NCBI GenBank assembly: GCA_900321605.1
Contig: ONWR01000003.1
Coordinates: forward strand, 20,153 to 84,152
DNA: 64,000 nt
From: an uncultured Bacteroidales bacterium
Lineage (GTDB): Bacteria > Bacteroidota > Bacteroidia > Bacteroidales > Paludibacteraceae
Direction of reading: 5' to 3'
Numbering within the stretch: position 1 is the stretch's first letter; every line of letters starts with the position of its first letter. The position numbers were made by a program, and so were the translations under genes. Positions 58,562 to 64,000 of this stretch are shown here, piece by piece. The notes under the pieces were generated by a model. That model saw only the letters and a program-made list of their open reading frames with translations, was not told the DNA's origin and searched no databases.

Positions 58562-60163
58562 TTATTTGAACTGATGCGACATTCCGTAGAGCACAAGGCT
58601 CTCTTCTTTGGTGATTGCCAACTCCTCTTTGGTCAATTCCGGAATCTCCAGAACCGTTCCTTCGATGAGGGCATTCGGATTCTCGATGCGGTCGATATTA
58701 GCCATGTAGAGGTATACCCAGCAGTACATATTGTCATAGTACTGTTTTGCCAACTTGGACAGTGAGGTACCCTTATCCACGGTTACATACTCGTGCTTGC
58801 GGCTCTTATAGGTGTTGATCTGAGCCTTGCGTGCGCTCTCGGAGAGAGGTATAGTCTGTGTATCTACTACACGCATCTCTTTCTTCTCATCGAGGTTCTG
58901 TTTCAGACGCTCGAAGGTCTCTTTATCCACGAGGCGGATCTGTGCACGGCGGTTCGGTGCATAAGCAGCTGCCTGTTTGCCGCGTCCTACCACCTTACCC
59001 ATACCCATTGCATAGAGGTGATTGTTAGCTACGCCGTATTCGTAACGGAGCTCTTCGATCACGTTAGCCGCACGTTTGTCGCCAAGGATATAGTTGAGGC
59101 TGCTCGAACCTGTGTTGTCGCAGAAACCGGTAACGACTGCATAGAGGTCTTCGTCTTCGTTCAGACGGTCAGCCACCTGTTGGATCGTAACCAGACCCTT
59201 GTCATCCAGATCCGATACATTGTTGTCGAAATAAACGTAGTAGTACTGATCCTGCGATGCAGTCTCCTCAATACGCTCTACACGCTCACGAACGATGATA
59301 GAGTCGTGACGGTGGATGATGACGGTGTCGTGAATCGGCTTCTCCTGCATCTTCTCCACAGTCTCCAAACTGGAGATGTTACGAACGTGAGTATCTTTGA
59401 TCGGCTCGATCTTCCAACGCAGACCGATGGTGAAATCGAAGATACCATCGTTGTTCTTGGATGCTAACGCTGCCTCGGTAGCGAAACCACGGTTGTCCAC
59501 ATAGTCGTTCATGGCGTAGTCGTACGTAGCGCGTACACCGAGTGCCAACGAACGGTTGAGGTTGAACTCGAAGTTAACACCGGCTTTGATGAAGAACACG
59601 CCTTTGTATTTATCCATCGAAGCGGGTTCGAAGTCCGCAGTGTGCATTCTGGTAGAGTCCGCATACATGGTCGAATTACGATACCACATATATCCGGCAC
59701 CTACGAGGGGTTGCATATTGAATATCTTGCGTTTTGCGCGCGGGAAGAAGAGGTTGATCAGATCCACCGAGAGGTAGAGGTCTGTCTTGTGCATGTATCC
59801 CTTCAGCAACTTGTCTGCGTGCTGATGAGAAGCAACGTTCTTACCGGTCACTTGGTACATATCAAAGGTGTACTCAACGCCGATTGCCCATGCTGGGGTA
59901 AAGCTGTACTCTACGCTCAAACCTACCGACGGGAAAGAAACAGCGTGTTTCTTCTCAGAGGTGAAGTCGCCATCGAACACGTTGAAACCGATGCGCGGAG
60001 TGATAGACCAGTGCGCAAATCCCTCTTGGAACTTCTTGTTCTCATCCAACTTGTAAGGGTGATAACCCTTGATCGAGTCCTGCTTGTTCTCCTGAGTATT
60101 TTCCTCGGCAAACATAGTCACCGAGGCGCACAAAAGAGCTATTATAAAAAGACTTTTCTTCAT
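58562..60163 (-). CDS. OmpA family protein with N-terminal barrel and C-terminal LysM-like domain
   Basis: A 533-aa outer-membrane protein. The ATG at 60163 begins a signal peptide (KKSLFIIALLCASVTMFA). An outer-membrane barrel (about 40-265, WSITPRIGFNVFDGDFTSE, PLVGAGYMWYRNS) is followed by a short helix, an OmpA-like domain (about 305-430, VYFDNNVSDLDDKGLVTIQQ, GFCDNTGSSSLNYIL), and a C-terminal LysM-like domain (about 465-525, EYVTVDKGTSLSKLAKQYYDN). It therefore probably binds peptidoglycan twice. It resembles major OmpA proteins of Bacteroidales. It has its own strong promoter. Confidence 0.87.
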   Translation of the reverse strand: MKKSLFIIALLCASVTMFAEENTQENKQDSIKGYHPYKLDENKKFQEGFAHWSITPRIGFNVFDGDFTSEKKHAVSFPSVGLSVEYSFTPAWAIGVEYTFDMYQVTGKNVASHQHADKLLKGYMHKTDLYLSVDLINLFFPRAKRKIFNMQPLVGAGYMWYRNSTMYADSTRMHTADFEPASMDKYKGVFFIKAGVNFEFNLNRSLALGVRATYDYAMNDYVDNRGFATEAALASKNNDGIFDFTIGLRWKIEPIKDTHVRNISSLETVEKMQEKPIHDTVIIHRHDSIIVRERVERIEETASQDQYYYVYFDNNVSDLDDKGLVTIQQVADRLNEDEDLYAVVTGFCDNTGSSSLNYILGDKRAANVIEELRYEYGVANNHLYAMGMGKVVGRGKQAAAYAPNRRAQIRLVDKETFERLKQNLDEKKEMRVVDTQTIPLSESARKAQINTYKSRKHEYVTVDKGTSLSKLAKQYYDNMYCWVYLYMANIDRIENPNALIEGTVLEIPELTKEELAITKEESLVLYGMSHQFK

Positions 60164-60217
60164 AATAGAAAAGAGTTTGTTAGTTACGTAAGAATTACAA
60201 AATTCACAATTCGGCTG

Positions 60218-60249
60218 CAAAGGTACAACTTTTTTTTGAATTGACCAAA
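60218..60249 (-). promoter_or_regulatory. Core promoter for the 58562 gene
   Basis: Minus strand: TTTG (60249-60246), spacer GTCAATTC plus A8 (20 nt), TACCTTTG (60225-60218). Confidence 0.85.
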
Positions 60250-60285
60250 TATTTTAGCAAAAAAATTTTTTTTTTGTTATTAGTA

Positions 60286-60316
60286 TTGCATATATGGAAT
60301 AATTTTTGTACTTTTG
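60286..60316 (+). promoter_or_regulatory. Core promoter for pta-ackA
   Basis: TTG (60286-60288), spacer CATATATGGAATAATTTTTG (20 nt), TACTTTTG (60309-60316). The leader is about 60 nt. Confidence 0.85.
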
Positions 60317-60376
60317 CAGTCGGAATAGGTAAGACTACTCCATTTAAACCGATTAATCAATTAAATTACTATAGAT

Positions 60377-61375
60377 ATGGACATTTTAAATCAAATGATT
60401 GCGCGCGCGAAAGCTAACCCGCAGCGCATTGTGTTGCCGGAGGGCGACGAACCTCGTACGTTGGAAGCTGCTAATATTTTGTTGAAAGACAAGATTGCGC
60501 AGCTTATTTTGATTGGAGACCCCGAGAAAATCAAAAGCATGGCTGCTGAGAAGGGGTACGAGTATATCAAAGAGGCAAAGATCGTTGATCCGATCCATGA
60601 CCCGAAGATGCCGGAGTACGCAAACCTGCTCTTTGAGCTCCGTAAGGCAAAAGGTATGACGGAGGAAGAGGCTGCTAAGAAAGCTCAGGATCCTTTGTAC
60701 TTGGGTTGTTTGATGATCAAAGCCGGTGACGCAGACGGTGAACTCGCCGGAGCGCGTGGTACGACCGCAGATACGATCCGTCCTGCCTTCCAGATCCTGA
60801 AAACCAAACCGGGTTGCTCGATCGTCAGTGGCGCATTCCTTATGTTCACACCGGCTAAGCATTTAGGTGAGAACGGCTTCCTGCTCTTTGCAGACTGCGC
60901 CGTGAACCCGAATCCGGATGCAAAACAGTTGGCAGAGATCGCTATCTCGACCGCTGAGACCGCACGCTCTATAGCAGGCATCGAGCCGCGTGTAGCGATG
61001 CTGAGCTTCTCCACCAAGGGTAGCGCTAAGCACGAACTCGTGGACAAAGTGCAAGAGGCAACGAAGCTGGCAAAGGAAATGGCACCGGACTTGGCGCTCG
61101 ATGGTGAGTTGCAAGCGGATGCAGCCTTGGTTGAGAGCGTAGCGAAGACCAAAGCACCGGGTAGCTCGGTAGCGGGCAAAGCAAACGTACTCGTCTTCCC
61201 GGATCTGCAGGCAGGTAATATCGGCTACAAACTCGTAGAGCGTTTCTCGGGCGCAGACGCAGTAGGTCCGATCCTCCAAGGTATCGCTGCTCCGGTCAAT
61301 GACCTCAGCCGTGGTTGCAAAGTACAGGACATCGTACAGATGGTGGTTATTACCGCTAATCAAGCGATAAAATAA
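60377..61375 (+). CDS. pta: Phosphate acetyltransferase
   Basis: A 332-aa enzyme that interconverts acetyl-CoA and acetyl phosphate. It is the short, single-domain Pta form. Typical segments are RIVLPEGDEPRTLEAANIL, GLLMIK-like YLGCLMIKAGDADGELAG, FADCAVNPNPDAKQLAEIA, FSTKGSAKHELVDKV and LQADAALVESVAKTKAPGS. Length fits. Together with ackA downstream (138 bp) it makes acetate and ATP during fermentation. Confidence 0.97.
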   Translation: MDILNQMIARAKANPQRIVLPEGDEPRTLEAANILLKDKIAQLILIGDPEKIKSMAAEKGYEYIKEAKIVDPIHDPKMPEYANLLFELRKAKGMTEEEAAKKAQDPLYLGCLMIKAGDADGELAGARGTTADTIRPAFQILKTKPGCSIVSGAFLMFTPAKHLGENGFLLFADCAVNPNPDAKQLAEIAISTAETARSIAGIEPRVAMLSFSTKGSAKHELVDKVQEATKLAKEMAPDLALDGELQADAALVESVAKTKAPGSSVAGKANVLVFPDLQAGNIGYKLVERFSGADAVGPILQGIAAPVNDLSRGCKVQDIVQMVVITANQAIK

Positions 61376-61376
61376 A

Positions 61377-61411
61377 TTATAATTCACAATTCACAATTCA
61401 CAAAGTGACCT
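61377..61411. repeat. Phrase repeat after pta
   Basis: AATTCACAATTCACAATTCACA, three copies. A second block, TTAATTGTTCATTATTAATTGTTAATTG, lies at 61481-61513 just before ackA. Confidence 0.8.
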
Positions 61412-61513
61412 ACGAAGTTCTGTACAAACATAGGAGTCCGTACGGATTCTAAAATACAGTACCAAACTCCATTAGCCCTTTGTTAATTGTTCATTATTAA
61501 TTGTTAATTGAAT

Positions 61514-62704
61514 ATGAAGATATTGGTTTTGAACTGCGGAAGTAGCAGTATTAAGTATAAGCTCTTTGAGATGGAGAGCAAGAAAGTGATGGCACAAGGC
61601 GGTATCGAGAAGATCGGTTTGCCGGATTCTTTCCTGCTGGTGAAACTGCCGAACGGAGAGAAAGTGAAATTCGAGAAATCGATGCCCGAACATACCGTAG
61701 GTATCGAGCTCATCTTGGAGAAACTCGTCGATCCTCAGATCGGTTGCATCAAAGATCTCAAGGAGATCAACGCAGTAGGTCACCGCGTAGTCCATGGTGG
61801 TGAGAAATTCAATAAGTCCGTGCTCATCACTCCGGAAGTAAAGGAGATGATCATTAAGTGCGTGGAGTTAGCTCCGCTGCACAACCCTGCTAACCTGAAG
61901 GGTATTGATGCGATCGAGAAGATCCTGCCGGGTGTACCGCAGGTGGCTGTCTTCGATACTGCTTTCCACCAGACCATGCCGGACTACGCGTACATGTACG
62001 CGCTTCCTTATGAGTTATACGAGAAATACGCTATTCGCCGTTATGGCTTCCACGGAACGAGTCACCGTTACGTGAGCGCGCGCGTATGCGAATATTTAGG
62101 TGTAGATCCCAAAGGCAAGAAGATCGTGACCGCTCATATCGGTGGTGGCGGTAGCTGTACGGCTGTCATGGACGGTAAGAGTGTGGACACCTCTATGGGT
62201 CTCACACCGGTAGAAGGACTCGTGATGGGTACACGTGCCGGTGACCTCGACCTCGGTGCCGCTACTTTCATCATGGACAAAGAGCATCTGAGTACAGCTG
62301 AGTTCAACAACCTCGTGAATAAGAAATCCGGTCTGCTTGGCATCTCGGGTGTTTCGAGTGACTGCCGTGACATCGAGGCGGCTATCAATCAGGGCAACAA
62401 ACGTGCTGATCTGGCGCGTAAGATGTTCATCTATCGTCTGAAGAAATACATCGGTGCTTACGCTGCAGCTATGAACGGTCTCGACATCCTCGTCTTCACA
62501 GCCGGTATTGGAGAGAACGATCCGTATATCCGCGCAGAGGTGATGAAAGGTCTGTCGTTCCTCGGCATCGAGTTGGACGAAGAGGCGAACAACGTACGCG
62601 GCGAAGAGCGTATCATCTCCAAACCGGGCAGCAAAGTGACGGTGGTTCTCATTCCGACGGACGAGGAGCTGATGATCGCTATGGATACGGAGGCACTCGT
62701 ATAA
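61514..62704 (+). CDS. ackA: Acetate kinase
   Basis: A 396-aa enzyme that transfers phosphate between acetyl phosphate and ADP. The N-terminal signature is LVLNCGSSSIKYKLFEM, and later signatures are VGHRVVHGGEKF, YGFHGTSHRYVS, AHIGGGGSCTAV and FTAGIGENDPYIR. Length is normal. The ATG at 61514 is preferred to a TTG six bases upstream. It follows pta and probably shares its transcript. Confidence 0.98.
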   Translation: MKILVLNCGSSSIKYKLFEMESKKVMAQGGIEKIGLPDSFLLVKLPNGEKVKFEKSMPEHTVGIELILEKLVDPQIGCIKDLKEINAVGHRVVHGGEKFNKSVLITPEVKEMIIKCVELAPLHNPANLKGIDAIEKILPGVPQVAVFDTAFHQTMPDYAYMYALPYELYEKYAIRRYGFHGTSHRYVSARVCEYLGVDPKGKKIVTAHIGGGGSCTAVMDGKSVDTSMGLTPVEGLVMGTRAGDLDLGAATFIMDKEHLSTAEFNNLVNKKSGLLGISGVSSDCRDIEAAINQGNKRADLARKMFIYRLKKYIGAYAAAMNGLDILVFTAGIGENDPYIRAEVMKGLSFLGIELDEEANNVRGEERIISKPGSKVTVVLIPTDEELMIAMDTEALV

Positions 62705-62763
62705 ATCGACCATGCATGGTCGATGAAAACACTATACCATTTAGAAAAACACACAAACAAAAT

Positions 62764-63942
62764 ATGATCAATAAACCGATTATTTACCAGCTCTTCCCTC
62801 GTTGGTTTGCGAACTATAACGAGACGCGCAAACACAATGGAACGAAGGAGGAGAATGGTTGCGGACGGTTCTGTGACATCAACGAGCGTGCGCTCAAAGC
62901 CATCGTGGATTTGGGCGTTACGCACGTTTGGTACACCGGAGTCATCCGTCACGCAACAGCGCAGTATAACAACCCTGCTATCACCAAAGGTCTCGCCGGT
63001 TCGCCTTACGCTATTACGGATTACTACGACGTAGATCCGGACTTGGCGAAGAACGAGAGCAAACGAATGGCGGAGTTTGAAGACCTCGTTAAACGGACAC
63101 ACGATGCTGGCTTATCTGTTATCATCGATTTCGTCCCTAATCACGTGAGCCGTGAGTACAAGAGCGTGTGCAAACCTGCCGGCGTGGAGGATTTAGGCGA
63201 GACCGATCATCCCGAATGGGCTTTCTCTCCGCTGAATAATTTCTATTATCTGCCGGGCGAACGCTTCACGATGGATAAGGATCTGCAGGGCTACGACGAG
63301 TATCCTGCGAAAGTGACCGGAAACGACTGCTTCACCTCGCACCCGGGGTTGAATGATTGGTACGAGACGGTCAAACTGAACTACGGCGTGTACTATCAGG
63401 GAGGCGGAGAGAAGCAGTTCGATCCTATCCCCAACACGTGGATCAAGATGCGCGATATACTGCTCTTCTGGGCAGGAAAAGGTATCGACGGTGTTCGGGT
63501 TGATATGGCGGAGATGGTGCCGGTGGAGTTCTTCCAATGGGCAATCTCGCAGGTGAAGAAGAAATACAAGAAGTTCATCTTCATCGGTGAGTGTTACGAC
63601 CCGGGTAAGTACGACTCCTATCTGGCGGCAGGCTTTGACTACCTCTACGACAAGGTAGGGATGTACGACTACCTGCGCGGTGTGATGAGCAAAGGCTGGG
63701 GTGCCGATGGTATCACCAATCAGTGGATGCAGCACGGAGACGAGCGAATCAAACATATGCTCTATTTCCTTGAGAACCACGACGAGCAGCGTCTGGCAAG
63801 CGGATTCTTCTGCGGGGACGGTCATTGTGCCGAACCGGCGATGATAGTGGTTGCGACCCTCAACCAGTGCCCCGTGATGATCTACTCCGGTCAGGAGTTA
63901 GGCGAACGAGGAATGGATTTGGAGGGCTTTGGAGACGTATGA
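62764..63942 (+). CDS. GH13 alpha-amylase family protein, C-terminally shortened
   Basis: A 392-aa glycoside hydrolase of clan GH13. The catalytic motifs are present: DFVPNH (122-127), GVRVDMAE with the nucleophile Asp247, the acid Glu276 in FIGECYD, and NHD (338-340). It starts at ATG 62764, with no signal peptide, so it is probably cytosolic. The reading stops soon after SGQELGERGMDLEGF, where related proteins continue with the last barrel strand and a C-terminal beta-domain; roughly 200 residues seem missing. The stop TGA overlaps the next start (ATGA). This may be a deletion fused to the next gene, so activity is doubtful. Confidence 0.75.
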   Translation: MINKPIIYQLFPRWFANYNETRKHNGTKEENGCGRFCDINERALKAIVDLGVTHVWYTGVIRHATAQYNNPAITKGLAGSPYAITDYYDVDPDLAKNESKRMAEFEDLVKRTHDAGLSVIIDFVPNHVSREYKSVCKPAGVEDLGETDHPEWAFSPLNNFYYLPGERFTMDKDLQGYDEYPAKVTGNDCFTSHPGLNDWYETVKLNYGVYYQGGGEKQFDPIPNTWIKMRDILLFWAGKGIDGVRVDMAEMVPVEFFQWAISQVKKKYKKFIFIGECYDPGKYDSYLAAGFDYLYDKVGMYDYLRGVMSKGWGADGITNQWMQHGDERIKHMLYFLENHDEQRLASGFFCGDGHCAEPAMIVVATLNQCPVMIYSGQELGERGMDLEGFGDV

Positions 63943-64000
63943 GCAAATGCATAAAGATACTTTTTATCTGCCACGGCAATAGGCGACAATTTATCATCAA
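63939..64000 (+). CDS. Start of a possible low-molecular-weight protein phosphatase, partial
   Basis: Only 20 codons are present. MSKCIKILFICHGN resembles the first strand and the start of the phosphate loop of low-molecular-weight tyrosine phosphatases, which normally continue ICRSP; here RRQFII follows. That may be a repeat insertion, as in other genes in this window, or the resemblance may be fortuitous. The ATG overlaps the amylase stop. Confidence 0.4.
   Translation, partial: MSKCIKILFICHGNRRQFII

Overview
The window looks like chromosomal DNA from a member of the Bacteroidota, most likely Bacteroidales. The evidence is: (i) a repeated core promoter TTTG / 20-nt spacer / TAnnTTTG, typical of the phylum's primary sigma factor, at about 20 places; (ii) few purine-rich Shine-Dalgarno sites; (iii) an ExbB-TM protein-ExbD-ExbD operon; (iv) several secreted proteins with BspA-type leucine-rich repeats or type IX secretion (T9SS)-like C-terminal tails; (v) OmpA-like outer-membrane proteins. 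There is no rRNA, CRISPR array, transposase or phage gene. The genus cannot be fixed from sequence alone.

Layout. 1-0.83 kb (-): end-truncated chromate-transporter-like gene and uridine kinase. 1.05-3.75 kb (+): tRNA-Ser and the Exb proton-channel operon. 3.9-5.5 kb: secreted protein of unknown function. 5.5-12.9 kb (-): ribD, thioredoxin-like protein, K+/H+ antiporter, NAD-epimerase, DEAD-box helicase and GDSL/CE12-type esterase, probably one long operon whose best promoter lies inside the divergent prmC gene. 12.9-14.3 kb (+): prmC and recX. 14.3-15.8 kb (-): membrane TPR/HTH regulator, divergent from the surface-protein locus. 15.9-32.3 kb (+): three BspA-like LRR proteins, a GLUG-type adhesin, an OmpA protein, a large multi-repeat T9SS protein and a beta-barrel protein. 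32.3-34.8 kb (+): rfbC, rfbD, a DUF2461 protein and tRNA-Arg. 34.9-40.8 kb (+): OmpA protein, large T9SS surface protein, RNase H. 41-43.3 kb (+): gap and a DUF2130 protein. 43.3-51.2 kb (-): FeoB with a reduced G domain, RluA-type pseudouridine synthase, PnuC-like transporter, bL31/bL9/bS18/bS6, uvrB, SDR. 51.3-53.2 kb: secreted protein and a repeat element. 53.2-60.2 kb: rplS (-), aroC (+), pnp (-), two OmpA-domain proteins (-) and tRNA-Met (-). 60.3-64 kb (+): pta-ackA acetate pathway, a C-terminally shortened GH13 amylase, and the first codons of a possible low-molecular-weight phosphatase.

Three signals deserve most attention. First, three loci pair a large secreted protein with an outer-membrane barrel (18246+21314, 27544+31341, 34916+36476), and the three large proteins share a C-terminal Ig-like block, which suggests a repeated surface-display module. 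Second, short word-like repeats built from near-identical 8-17-bp phrases are scattered between genes and also sit in frame inside housekeeping enzymes (prmC, ribD, aroC, an epimerase). Third, a structured repeat element of about 150-200 bp occurs twice in opposite orientation, 25.5 kb apart, each copy just after a secreted-protein gene. All family assignments come from reading motifs by eye; no database search was possible.
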